Positions 15,844-24,288 of a stretch of 64,000 nucleotides of DNA are shown one piece after another. How positions within the stretch are numbered: position 1 is the stretch's first letter; every line of letters begins with the position of its first letter. The stretch comes from an uncultured Gemmatimonadota bacterium (lineage in GTDB: Bacteria; Gemmatimonadota; Gemmatimonadetes; Gemmatimonadales; Gemmatimonadaceae). The translations under genes were made by a program, and so were the position numbers. The notes beneath the pieces were generated by a model, which was given only the letters and a program-made list of their open reading frames with translations, had not been told where the DNA came from and ran no database searches. The stretch spans positions 1 through 64,000 of the forward strand of contig CADEFN010000008.1 of NCBI GenBank assembly GCA_902826615.1, read 5' to 3'.

Positions 15844-15950
15844 GAAACATCGGCCGGTGAATGTCCGGGCGCGCGTCACACGGCGCGTCCGGGATTGCAG
15901 GCCGCCCGTTCGTCTTGCTGCACGTCCGACTCACCCGACAGCCACACTCA

Positions 15951-17357
15951 ATGTCATCGCACATCCCCCGCACCAAAGTGGTCTGCACGCTCGGCCCCGC
16001 CACCACAAGCGCCGAGGCGATCGGCGCGCTCATGGACGCGGGGCTCAACGTCGCACGCATCAACTTCTCGCATGGTACGCACGAGCAACACGCGGAAAGG
16101 ATCCGGATCGTGCGTGAGCAGGCGGCCGCCCGCGGGCGCCCGGTGGCCATCCTCGGCGACCTGCAGGGACCACGCATCCGCATCGGCGATCTTTCGACGC
16201 CGATCATGGTCGAGACGGGGCAGGACCTCGTGTTGTGTTATGAAGCCTCCGCCAGGGGCGACGACGTACCGGTCACCTATGACGCGCTGCACACCGACGT
16301 TCATGTCGGCGACCGCATCCTCGTCGACGACGGGCTGATCGAGCTTGTTGTCATGGACATCACGGGACTGCGGGTGAAGGCTCGTGTGGTATACGGCGGC
16401 CCGATCAAGAGCCACAAGGGGCTGAATCTGCCAGGGGTCGCGGTGTCCGCGCCCTCCATCACGGAGAAAGACATCGCCGATGTGCAGTTTGCCATCGAGC
16501 AGAACGTGGACTACCTCGCGCTGAGCTTCGTGCGGCGCGCCGAAGACATCCATGCGCTGCGGGCGATGCTCCCCAAGGGGATGCTCATCGTGGCAAAGAT
16601 CGAGAAGGACACGGCGCTCACCCAGATCGAGGGCATCCTGCGCGCGACCGATGCCGTGATGGTCGCACGAGGCGACCTCGGAGTCGAACTTCCTTTCGAG
16701 GAAGTGCCCCTCGTGCAGAAGCGCATCATTCGGCTGGCCAACGCCATGGGTCGCCCCGTGATCACGGCGACCCAGATGCTCGAGTCGATGATTCAGAACC
16801 CGCGTCCAACACGCGCCGAAGCCAGCGACGTGGCCAACGCAATTCTCGATGGTACCGACGCCGTCATGCTCTCGGCGGAAACGGCGTCAGGGTCGTATCC
16901 GAAGCTGGCGGTGCAGGCCATGCAACGCATCATCACGGAGATCGAGCAGCACCCGGCGCCCAAGCGCGACGATCGACGGATCTCTCCCGGGTCGGCGAGC
17001 ACGGAGGAAACCATCGCCGCCGCCACGGCTGCGGCGGTCCGACTCCTTGGATCGCCCATGGCCATTGTGTTCACCAAGAGCGGGTTCAGCGCCCGTATTG
17101 TCGCCGCACAGCGTCCGGGCGTTCCACTCCTGGTGCTCACAGATGTGGAGCGCACCTACCAGCAACTCGCCCTCGTCTGGGGTGTTATTCCGGTACAAGT
17201 GTCGCGAAGTGAGACATACGTGGAAATGTTCGCCAAGGCGCGTACGGCGCTCCTGGAACGTGGCCTGGCACGTGAGGGCGATCGGGTCGTGGTTACAGCG
17301 GGGGTTCCGTTCGACGTGCCGGGCAGTACGAACCTCATGAAGGTCGAGGTGATCTGA
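15951..17357 (+). CDS. pyk: Pyruvate kinase
   Basis: A 468-residue glycolytic enzyme converting phosphoenolpyruvate and ADP to pyruvate and ATP. The start at ATG 15951 gives MSSHIPRTKVVCTLGPAT, the usual N-terminus; an upstream in-frame ATG at 15861 adds 30 residues with no homology. Key motifs are NVARINFSHGTHEQH, KIEKDTAL (catalytic Lys), VMVARGDLGVELPFEEVPLVQK and ITATQMLESMIQNPRPTRAE. A C-terminal allosteric domain is present. Confidence 0.95.
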   Translation: MSSHIPRTKVVCTLGPATTSAEAIGALMDAGLNVARINFSHGTHEQHAERIRIVREQAAARGRPVAILGDLQGPRIRIGDLSTPIMVETGQDLVLCYEASARGDDVPVTYDALHTDVHVGDRILVDDGLIELVVMDITGLRVKARVVYGGPIKSHKGLNLPGVAVSAPSITEKDIADVQFAIEQNVDYLALSFVRRAEDIHALRAMLPKGMLIVAKIEKDTALTQIEGILRATDAVMVARGDLGVELPFEEVPLVQKRIIRLANAMGRPVITATQMLESMIQNPRPTRAEASDVANAILDGTDAVMLSAETASGSYPKLAVQAMQRIITEIEQHPAPKRDDRRISPGSASTEETIAAATAAAVRLLGSPMAIVFTKSGFSARIVAAQRPGVPLLVLTDVERTYQQLALVWGVIPVQVSRSETYVEMFAKARTALLERGLAREGDRVVVTAGVPFDVPGSTNLMKVEVI

Positions 17358-17367
17358 CAATTTTGTT

Positions 17368-18159
17368 GTGGCAGGAAAGTTGCCAAATGTGACCGTCGAT
17401 CACCTGTCCCCGGTGCCTCGGTCACAATTCCGGCAACTGCCCTTGTCCACGTCGCTACTTCGCACGCTCATCCTTGTCGACCTCGCCGTCGGGGTCCCGC
17501 ACCTGGTGAACGCATTCCTGGGGCGGCGATTCGGGCGATTCGACCGTCTGGTGGATATGGACCAGGAAGCAAACCTCCCCACCTGGATTGCCTCGACCCA
17601 GTGGTTCGTGGCTGCTGCGCTCCTGGCATTCGTGGCGATGCGCCTCAGGTCACGTCGGTCGGCCGCCGCGATGCCCATGACGTTCCTGGCCGCCTTGTTT
17701 GCCGCGCTCTCGCTCGACGAGACGTCGCGCATTCATGAGAAAGTGGAGAGCTTCCTGGGTGATGTCACGGGGATCTTTGCGGGAGCGGAAATGAGTCTCT
17801 GGCTCCCGGTACTGGGCGTCATTGTGCTTGGTTCAGGCGCCTCACTGATTCGGCGGGCGACGGAGGCCTTTGCGGAAGTGCCCGGAAGCACACGCCTGAT
17901 GCTTCTCGGCCTTGGAGTGTTCGCGGTCGCGGCTACGGTCATCGAACCCGTGCTGTTGGTTACGTACGGTAAGCCGGGGGCACTCCTGGTGTATCTCGAG
18001 GAGACACTCGAGCTCTTCGGGGTCTCGGTCATGGTGGCTGCGTCCAACGAGCTCGCTCTGGCGCATGGGCTCTCCGTCCTGTCGACCGCCCCGGCCCCGG
18101 TCGCGGCAACCTCCGCATCTCGCGCCCCTTCACGGCCTCGATTGGCGCCTTTGGGATGA
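17368..18159 (+). CDS. Multi-pass membrane protein, function unknown
   Basis: A 263-residue protein with about six hydrophobic segments (near residues 31-50, 75-92, 103-118, 143-162, 177-200 and 215-235). A recognisable motif, LSLDETSRIHEKVE, lies after the third segment; similar acidic D-E-x-x-x-x-H-E motifs occur in uncharacterised bacterial membrane proteins and could bind metal. The C-terminal 30 residues are Ala/Pro-rich. GTG at 17368 is the furthest start, but one nearer residue 20 is possible. Function not assigned. Confidence 0.65.
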   Translation: MAGKLPNVTVDHLSPVPRSQFRQLPLSTSLLRTLILVDLAVGVPHLVNAFLGRRFGRFDRLVDMDQEANLPTWIASTQWFVAAALLAFVAMRLRSRRSAAAMPMTFLAALFAALSLDETSRIHEKVESFLGDVTGIFAGAEMSLWLPVLGVIVLGSGASLIRRATEAFAEVPGSTRLMLLGLGVFAVAATVIEPVLLVTYGKPGALLVYLEETLELFGVSVMVAASNELALAHGLSVLSTAPAPVAATSASRAPSRPRLAPLG

Positions 18160-18203
18160 TTGGCTAGGTTGCGCACCATGCGCACGCCTCCCGGACCCCG
18201 CTC

Positions 18204-18986
18204 GTGAGACTGGTTTTCCTCGGGACGGGCACGAGCTTTGGTGTGCCGCAGATCACCTGCATGTGCGCGGTCTGCCGGTCGACCGATCAGCGAGACAAGC
18301 GAACCCGGTGCGGGGCGGTGGTGGAGTCCTCCAGCGGGACACGTGTGCTCTTCGACACCCCGCCCGAGCTCCGGCTCCAGTGCGTCGCGTGCGGGATCGA
18401 CCGGGTCGACGCCGTCTTCTTCACACACGATCACGCCGACCACATCCACGGGATCGACGACGTCCGGGCCTTCACCGTCAGGCGTCGTGATCCACTCCCG
18501 ATGTACGGCCCGGCCGACACGCTGGAGCGCCTCCGGCAGCGCTTTCGCTACGTCTTCGACGACGGGATGCGTCCGCTCCCGGGCACATCGAAGCCGGAAG
18601 GACGGGCCATCGCGTTGCAGGACGGAGAGCACGCCACGGTAGGAGACCTCGCCGTCGAGGCCATCGCCGTGCCCCACGGCCTGGTCACCGTGTTCGGCTA
18701 TCGCATGGGACCGATTGCCTACATCACCGATGCCAAATCGGTCCCCCCTGAAACGGTTGAGCGACTTCGCGGTGTGCAGGTCCTGGTGCTCAACGCCCTC
18801 TTCCGGCGTGAACATCCCACCCACCTGAGCCTGTCCGAGGCGATCGAGGTCGCCAGGCAGGTTGGGGCGCCACGAACGTATCTCACTCACCTCACCCACG
18901 AGAACTTCCACGCCGCCCTCGAAGCCGAGCTCCCCGACGGGATCAAGCCGGCCTTTGATGGTTTGGTCGTGACCGTGGACACCTGA
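18204..18986 (+). CDS. Metallo-beta-lactamase-fold hydrolase (PhnP-like)
   Basis: A 260-residue enzyme of the MBL superfamily. The N-terminus MRLVFLGTGTSFGVPQITCMC carries the GTGTS turn typical of PhnP and related cyclic phosphodiesterases, with a C-x-C...C cluster (CMCAVC) that in PhnP binds a structural metal. The dinuclear site is HDHADHIHG (about residues 75-83), with later ligands at PHG, ITDAK and the final H of THLTHENFH. Likely a phosphodiesterase; the exact substrate is unknown. The start is a GTG. Confidence 0.85.
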   Translation: MRLVFLGTGTSFGVPQITCMCAVCRSTDQRDKRTRCGAVVESSSGTRVLFDTPPELRLQCVACGIDRVDAVFFTHDHADHIHGIDDVRAFTVRRRDPLPMYGPADTLERLRQRFRYVFDDGMRPLPGTSKPEGRAIALQDGEHATVGDLAVEAIAVPHGLVTVFGYRMGPIAYITDAKSVPPETVERLRGVQVLVLNALFRREHPTHLSLSEAIEVARQVGAPRTYLTHLTHENFHAALEAELPDGIKPAFDGLVVTVDT

Positions 18987-19003
18987 TCACTTCCCCCCTT
19001 CAC

Positions 19004-20383
19004 ATGCTCACGCTCGACTACACCTTCATGCTCGACGACGCCGTGCCCGGAGGGGTCGGCACGGCCGATTGGATCGCAGCGCAATCGGCGTTTGCTGCCG
19101 CTCAGGCCAGCGCAGAGGCGCGCCGCCGCTCCGGCGAGCTGGGGTTCTTTGACCTGCCGTCAAATACGGCGTTGCTCGAGCAGGTGGAAGGCTTTGTCAC
19201 CCGTACCCGTGGCCGGTTCCGTGACGTGGTGCTGCTGGGCATCGGCGGGTCGGCGCTCGGGCCCATTGCCCTGCGGAATGCGCTGCGCCCGCCGCAGTGG
19301 AATCTGCTCGACGAGACCTCACGGGGTGGCTGGCCCCGTCTCCACGTGCTCGACAACGTCGATCCCTCCACGATCGCCGCCATTCTCATGCGCGTCGATC
19401 TGCGCGAGACGCTGTTCCTCGTCATCTCCAAGTCCGGCGGCACCGCGGAGACGATGGCGCAGTACCTCATTGTGCGGGCCCGGCTGCTCGAGGCGGGGCT
19501 CCCGCTCACAGGTCACCTCGTCTTTGTCACCGATCCGTCAAAAGGGGCGTTGCGCCCGATTGCAAACGCCGAGGGCATTCCGGCGCTCGACATTCCGCCT
19601 AACGTGGGAGGACGTTTCAGTGTCCTGTCGCCGGTAGGGCTGTTGCCCGCCGCTCTCACGGGGATCAACGTCGCCGCGGTGTTGCGCGGTGCCGGTGCAC
19701 TCGAACGCCGCTGTGCCACCACCGACCTGGCCCGCAATCCCGCCGGCGCATTTGCCGTGCTGCAATGGCTGGCGGACACCAAACGTGGCAAGCCGATTCA
19801 TGTCCTCATGCCCTATAGCGATCCCCTGCGTGATATCGCGCTCTGGTTTGTGCAGCTCTGGGCAGAGAGCCTCGGCAAGGTCCTCCCCGGCGGTGGCCAT
19901 GTGGGCCCCACTCCGGTGCCGGCCCTCGGCGCCACCGACCAGCACAGCCAGGTGCAGCTGTTCATGGAAGGGCCCCTCGACAAAACCGTCACCTTCCTGG
20001 CGGTCGACGAATCCCCCAACGATCTCACGATCCCGCACCTGCACCAAGACGTGCCCGACCTGGCCTATCTGGGCGGGCACACCCTGGCCGAGTTGCTCAA
20101 CACCGAGCGGCGGGCCACGGCGGGTGCGCTGGCCTCGCGCGGCCGGCCTTCGTGCACCATCTCCCTCCCACGCGTCGACGCCGAAAACCTGGGCGAGTTG
20201 CTGATGCTCTTTGAAATCGCCACGGCCTACGCCGGGGCCCTCTACGGCATCAACGCCTTTGATCAGCCGGGGGTCGAACTCGGGAAGCTGTACACATATG
20301 GCATCATGGGTCGTCCCGGTTTCGGCGAAAGCCGCAAGGAGTTCGAGGCCCTCCCTCAGCCCTCTCCGGACCGCCGAGCCTGA
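19004..20383 (+). CDS. pgi: Glucose-6-phosphate isomerase
   Basis: A 459-residue enzyme interconverting glucose-6-phosphate and fructose-6-phosphate. Visible motifs are VVLLGIGGSALGPIALRNAL (sugar phosphate binding), LFLVISKSGGTAETMAQYL, NVGGRFSVLSPVGLLPAALTGI, the GHVGPTPVPALGATDQHSQVQ region with the active-site Glu/His environment, and NAFDQPGVELGK with the C-terminal catalytic Lys. The length fits the shorter bacterial form. Confidence 0.95.
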   Translation: MLTLDYTFMLDDAVPGGVGTADWIAAQSAFAAAQASAEARRRSGELGFFDLPSNTALLEQVEGFVTRTRGRFRDVVLLGIGGSALGPIALRNALRPPQWNLLDETSRGGWPRLHVLDNVDPSTIAAILMRVDLRETLFLVISKSGGTAETMAQYLIVRARLLEAGLPLTGHLVFVTDPSKGALRPIANAEGIPALDIPPNVGGRFSVLSPVGLLPAALTGINVAAVLRGAGALERRCATTDLARNPAGAFAVLQWLADTKRGKPIHVLMPYSDPLRDIALWFVQLWAESLGKVLPGGGHVGPTPVPALGATDQHSQVQLFMEGPLDKTVTFLAVDESPNDLTIPHLHQDVPDLAYLGGHTLAELLNTERRATAGALASRGRPSCTISLPRVDAENLGELLMLFEIATAYAGALYGINAFDQPGVELGKLYTYGIMGRPGFGESRKEFEALPQPSPDRRA

Positions 20384-20443
20384 CCGGTTAGTTTCCACAG
20401 GTCATACGTCATCACCGAACTCGTTCTCACACCAGCTCGCTCC

Positions 20444-21865
20444 ATGTCCAACTCGATTCCCGCGCATCCACTGTTTGGCGACGCCATCACCCGGACCGAC
20501 GCCAAGGTGACGGTGCACAATGAGTCCGTCATCGCCTCTTCGGCCATGGACGCCCTCGTCCGCGAGGCTGTCTTTGGAGAGGGGGCGGCGCGAGACTATG
20601 CGCGCTGGCTTATCTGGGAAATCGGGCAGGCAGTGGGAGTGCGGCCGTCGTCGATCCACGATCTCTACATGGCGCGCGGACGCGGCGAAACGGGTGGCTT
20701 TACCGTACCGGCCATCAATGTGCGCGGCGCGTCGTACGACACGGCCCGTTCGATCTTCCGGGTCGCCAAACGCATGGAAGCAGGCGCCTTCCTGCTCGAA
20801 ATCGCCCGCTCCGAAATCGCCTACACCGAGCAGCGTCCCACCGAGTATGTGGCCGTCATGCTGGGGGCCGCCTTGCGTGAGGGTTTCCGTGGCCCGGTGT
20901 TCATCCAGGGCGATCACTTTCAGGTCAACCACAAGAAGTACGCGGTCGATCCGGTCACGGAAGTGGATGGGGTGAAGAAGCTGGCCAATGAGGCCATCGA
21001 CGCCGGCTTCTACAACATCGACGTCGACACCTCGACGCTGGTGGATCTCTCAAAAGACACACTGCCTGAGCAGCAGCGGCTCAATGTCGACCACTGCGCC
21101 GAGATCACCCAGTACATCCGCTCGCGCGAGCCAAAGGGTGTGACCATCTCCATTGGAGGAGAAATCGGCGAGGTGGGCACCGAGAATTCCACCGTGCCCG
21201 AACTGCGCGCCTTCATGGACGGCTACAACGCCGCCATCGCAAAGCTCGACCCCGCCATGCCCGGCCTGAGCAAGATTTCCGTGCAGTCGGGTACCTCGCA
21301 TGGTGGGGTGGTGCTGGCCGACGGCAGCATGGCCGACGTCAAACTCGATCTCAACACGTTGCAGGAACTGTCCCTGATCGCACGCAAGGAGTACGGGTTG
21401 TCGGGGGCGGTGCAGCATGGAGCCTCCACGCTGCCTGACGACGCGTTCCACAACTTCCCGCGCACCGAAACCGCCGAGATCCACCTCGCGACCAACTTCC
21501 AGAACATGTTGTACGATCACATCCCGGCCGCTCTGCGGGACGAGATCTACGCCTGGTTGCGCGAGAACGCCAAAGATGAGCGCAAGGCCACCGACACCGA
21601 CGAGCAGTTCTTCTACAAGACCCGCAAGAAGGCCCTTGGTCCCTTCAAGAAGCAGCTCTGGTCGATGTCGCCCGAGGTCATGGACAAACTTGCGGCAGCT
21701 TACGACGCCAAATTCACCTTCCTCTTCACGCAGCTGGCGATTGGCGGCACACGCGCCGCGGTCAAGGCGCACATCAAGCCCCTGGCCGTCCATCGGCCGC
21801 TGCCCGGCACACCGGGGGCGGTCGTGGTCGAGGCAGCGCCGGATGATGCCACGCTGAGCGACTGA
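20444..21865 (+). CDS. Class II fructose-bisphosphate aldolase (long form)
   Basis: A 473-residue zinc aldolase, longer than the classical 300-360. The N-terminal 80 residues form an extra helical part. GGFTVPAINVRGASYDTARSIF leads into the barrel. GPVFIQGDHFQVN provides the GDH zinc ligand, NIDVDTSTLVDLS the next acidic motif, and ISIGGEIGEVGTEN, VQSGTSHGG and GAVQHGAST the remaining active-site loops. Probably cleaves fructose-1,6-bisphosphate, completing the local tal-pyk-pgi-aldolase set; tagatose-bisphosphate or another substrate cannot be excluded. Confidence 0.85.
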   Translation: MSNSIPAHPLFGDAITRTDAKVTVHNESVIASSAMDALVREAVFGEGAARDYARWLIWEIGQAVGVRPSSIHDLYMARGRGETGGFTVPAINVRGASYDTARSIFRVAKRMEAGAFLLEIARSEIAYTEQRPTEYVAVMLGAALREGFRGPVFIQGDHFQVNHKKYAVDPVTEVDGVKKLANEAIDAGFYNIDVDTSTLVDLSKDTLPEQQRLNVDHCAEITQYIRSREPKGVTISIGGEIGEVGTENSTVPELRAFMDGYNAAIAKLDPAMPGLSKISVQSGTSHGGVVLADGSMADVKLDLNTLQELSLIARKEYGLSGAVQHGASTLPDDAFHNFPRTETAEIHLATNFQNMLYDHIPAALRDEIYAWLRENAKDERKATDTDEQFFYKTRKKALGPFKKQLWSMSPEVMDKLAAAYDAKFTFLFTQLAIGGTRAAVKAHIKPLAVHRPLPGTPGAVVVEAAPDDATLSD

Positions 21866-21876
21866 CCAGGTCACGG

Positions 21877-22827
21877 ATGGGCGGCGCCACCCCTCGCTCC
21901 ACCCCGGTGGCGCCGGTGCCTCCCACCACGGGACGCGCCGTCCGGCTGCTGCGCGCCATTGGTGACTACGCGCGGCGTGTATGGACGAACAGTGGTGAGG
22001 ACCGGATCTTTTTTCTCGCCGGGGCCATTGCCTTCAACATCCTGCTCGCCGCCGTCCCGTTTGTGCTGCTCATCATCTCGGGGCTCACGTATGTCCTGGG
22101 ACTCTCGCCCGATGCCTCGCTCGCCGAGGTGGTGGCCCTGGTTGACCGCTTTCTCCCGCCGCACGGCGAGGGCCCCGAGGCGCCCGTGCATCGCCTCATC
22201 TCCGATGTTGTCGCGGCCCGAAGCTCGTTAGGTGTGTGGGGTGCGCTGATCTACGTCTGGTTTTCCACCCGCCTGTTCGGGTCGTTGCGCACCGTGCTCG
22301 CCGACATCTTCGACATCGAGGTCGATCGCAGTGTGCTCTCGGGCAAGTGGTTCGACATCCGGATCACCATCTACTCGAGTGTCCTCCTCGTCGCCTGGAT
22401 TGCCCTGAGCCTCTACCTGGCCGTCGCGCGTTCGCGCGGCATCGGCTACCTGGTGGACGTGGGTTTGCGGCAGGATGTCATGGGCTGGCTCGAGTACGCC
22501 GTCGGGCGTCTCATCGCATTTCTGTTTGTGGTGGTGATCTTTTTTTCGCTCTACAAGTACCTCCCCAATCGGAGAATCCGGTGGCGGCAGGCGCTGGTCG
22601 GCGCGGCCACCTCGGCCGTACTGCTCGAGCTCGCCCGGAACCTTTGGACCAGTTACACCAAGTCGTTCGACCCGGGGTCGGTCTATTCAGGGACACTGTA
22701 TGCCCTCGTGTCGGTGGTCTTCTGGGTTTACTACGCGGCGCTGATCTTCATCCTGGGCGGCGAAGTGGCGCAGGCGCACGAACTCCGGCGCGTTAGGCAG
22801 CTCCAGCGGGCAAGATTTGATGCGTGA
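21877..22827 (+). CDS. YihY/UPF0761 (BrkB-type) membrane protein
   Basis: A 316-residue inner-membrane protein with six predicted helices. The conserved first helix FLAGAIAFNILLAAVPFVLL and the later YKYLPNRRIRWRQALVGA and GSVYSGTLYALVSVVFWVYY segments are diagnostic of the YihY family. It was once misannotated as ribonuclease BN; its function is still unclear, possibly transport. It follows the aldolase by 11 bases. Confidence 0.9.
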   Translation: MGGATPRSTPVAPVPPTTGRAVRLLRAIGDYARRVWTNSGEDRIFFLAGAIAFNILLAAVPFVLLIISGLTYVLGLSPDASLAEVVALVDRFLPPHGEGPEAPVHRLISDVVAARSSLGVWGALIYVWFSTRLFGSLRTVLADIFDIEVDRSVLSGKWFDIRITIYSSVLLVAWIALSLYLAVARSRGIGYLVDVGLRQDVMGWLEYAVGRLIAFLFVVVIFFSLYKYLPNRRIRWRQALVGAATSAVLLELARNLWTSYTKSFDPGSVYSGTLYALVSVVFWVYYAALIFILGGEVAQAHELRRVRQLQRARFDA

Positions 22828-22919
22828 CGGTGCGGGGATCCGCACGTAGATTGGGTCTGCGTTCCAAAGACCCTGGGCTCTGACTTCCGTCAGGGTGCGT
22901 CGCTTCGCTCGCATCTGCC

Positions 22920-24023
22920 GTGTGCTCCACCTCCAGCGCGAAACCCTCCGTGATCGATCTCCGTTCCGACACCGTTACCAAACCGTCCGCCGGCATGCGC
23001 CGGGCCATTGCCGAGGCGGAAGTCGGAGATGACTACCTCGACGGCGATCCGACGACCGTAAAGCTGCAGGTGAAAGTCGCCGGACTTCTGGGCAAGGAAC
23101 GGGCGCTCTTCTTCCCGAGCGGCACCATGGCCAACCAGGCCGCCATCTGGGCGCTGAGCGAGCCAGGCACCGAGATGTATGCGGACTACAACTCGCATAT
23201 CGTCGATCGCGAGATGGCGGCGGCCGCCGCCTTTGCGGGCGTTCAGCTGCGCCCGGTGCTGGGCGATGGACCCATGATGGACAGCGTCGCCCTGGAAAAG
23301 GCCATGCGGCATCCCTCGCCCTATCTCCCCCGAGCCACCCTGGTCTGTCTGGAGAACACCCACAATTCGGCGGGAGGACTCGTCACCCCGCTGGCCGGTG
23401 TGAAGGCGATGGCCCAGGTGGCATGGAGCCGCGACTGCCGTGTGCATCTGGATGGGGCACGGCTCTGGAATGCCTGCTCGGTGACCGGCACGGCGCCCGG
23501 CGAGTTTGGCGCGTTCGCTGACACCGTCATGGTCTCATTCTCCAAGGGGCTTGGCGCGCCCGCCGGCGCGGTTCTGGCCGGCGATGAGGACGTCATGGAG
23601 AAGGCCAATGAGCAGCGGAAGCGGCTCGGGGGCGTCATGCGGCAGAGCGGCATACTCGCGGCCGGGGCGCTCTATGGCCTGGAGCACAACATGGGGCGTC
23701 TGGCGGAGGATCACGCTCATGCGGCTCAGTTCGCAGCGCTGGTCGACCGAGCCATCGCGGCGACGGTGATGCCGCCTGAGAGCAATATTGTGATGATCGA
23801 TCTCGCACCCGGCATGTCGGCGCACGATGTGGCTGCGAGGGCAAAGGAGGCGGGAGTGCTGGTCGGGGTGTGGACCCCAAGCCGGATCCGCGCGATCATG
23901 CATCTGGATGCATCAACAAGCGACGTCGATCATGCCGGACGCGTTGTGCTGGCCGCGCTGGACGAGTCGTGGCGTGCGCTGGGTGACACGTCGGAGTGGC
24001 CAACGGTGCCGGGGATCCGGTAA
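22920..24023 (+). CDS. ltaE: Low-specificity L-threonine aldolase
   Basis: A 367-residue PLP enzyme cleaving threonine or allo-threonine to glycine and acetaldehyde. Motifs are VIDLRSDTVTKPSAGMRRA at the N-terminus, DYLDGDPT, LFFPSGTMANQ, CRVHLDGARLWNA (Asp contacting PLP) and VMVSFSKGLGAPAGAVLAG with the PLP lysine in SFSKG near residue 205. The GTG start at 22920 precedes the conserved region by 10 codons. Confidence 0.93.
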   Translation: MCSTSSAKPSVIDLRSDTVTKPSAGMRRAIAEAEVGDDYLDGDPTTVKLQVKVAGLLGKERALFFPSGTMANQAAIWALSEPGTEMYADYNSHIVDREMAAAAAFAGVQLRPVLGDGPMMDSVALEKAMRHPSPYLPRATLVCLENTHNSAGGLVTPLAGVKAMAQVAWSRDCRVHLDGARLWNACSVTGTAPGEFGAFADTVMVSFSKGLGAPAGAVLAGDEDVMEKANEQRKRLGGVMRQSGILAAGALYGLEHNMGRLAEDHAHAAQFAALVDRAIAATVMPPESNIVMIDLAPGMSAHDVAARAKEAGVLVGVWTPSRIRAIMHLDASTSDVDHAGRVVLAALDESWRALGDTSEWPTVPGIR

Positions 24024-24027
24024 GTCG

Positions 24028-24057
24028 TTGCCCTCGTAGCCCTCGATGCCCTATCTT
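24028..24057 (+). promoter_or_regulatory. Probable promoter of the SRP RNA gene
   Basis: TTGCCC (24028-24033) and TATCTT (24052-24057) are separated by 18 bases, a good vegetative promoter match, and the RNA 5' end predicted from stem pairing lies 7-8 bases further on. Confidence 0.5.
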
Positions 24058-24064
24058 ACCTTCG

Positions 24065-24160
24065 CTCCAGGTCCCGGAGGGCGTTAGCGCGCCAACCCCG
24101 TCAGGACCCCGAAGGTAGCAGCGGTACGCGATGTCGAGCGTTGCTTCGTCAGACCTGGAG
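24065..24160 (+). ncRNA. ffs: Small signal recognition particle RNA (4.5S type)
   Basis: About 96 nt. The outer stem is perfect: CTCCAGGTC at the 5' end pairs with GACCTGGAG at 24152-24160. The apical domain IV reads CGTCAGGACCCCGAAGGTAG then CAGCGG, carrying the conserved GTCAGG, the GAAGG-type tetraloop region and AGCAGC that bind Ffh. The RNA forms the core of the co-translational targeting particle. It lies just upstream of dnaX, an order also known in other bacteria. Confidence 0.92.
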
Positions 24161-24164
24161 TATT

Positions 24165-24215
24165 GCGCGGGGAGTTGATCGCCAGCCAAGGCGCATCACC
24201 CCCGCGCATTTTTTT
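24165..24215 (+). terminator. Rho-independent terminator after ffs
   Basis: GCGCGGGG (24165-24172) and CCCCGCGC (24200-24207) form an 8-bp GC stem with a 27-base loop, followed by A and seven Ts. It starts five bases after the SRP RNA end. Confidence 0.75.
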
Positions 24216-24288
24216 GTTCGTCGACTGGAATCGCTTGCGCATTCGCGAGGCAGTTCCAAGTTGACATCTGCCATCTGCCCTCCAAGCC

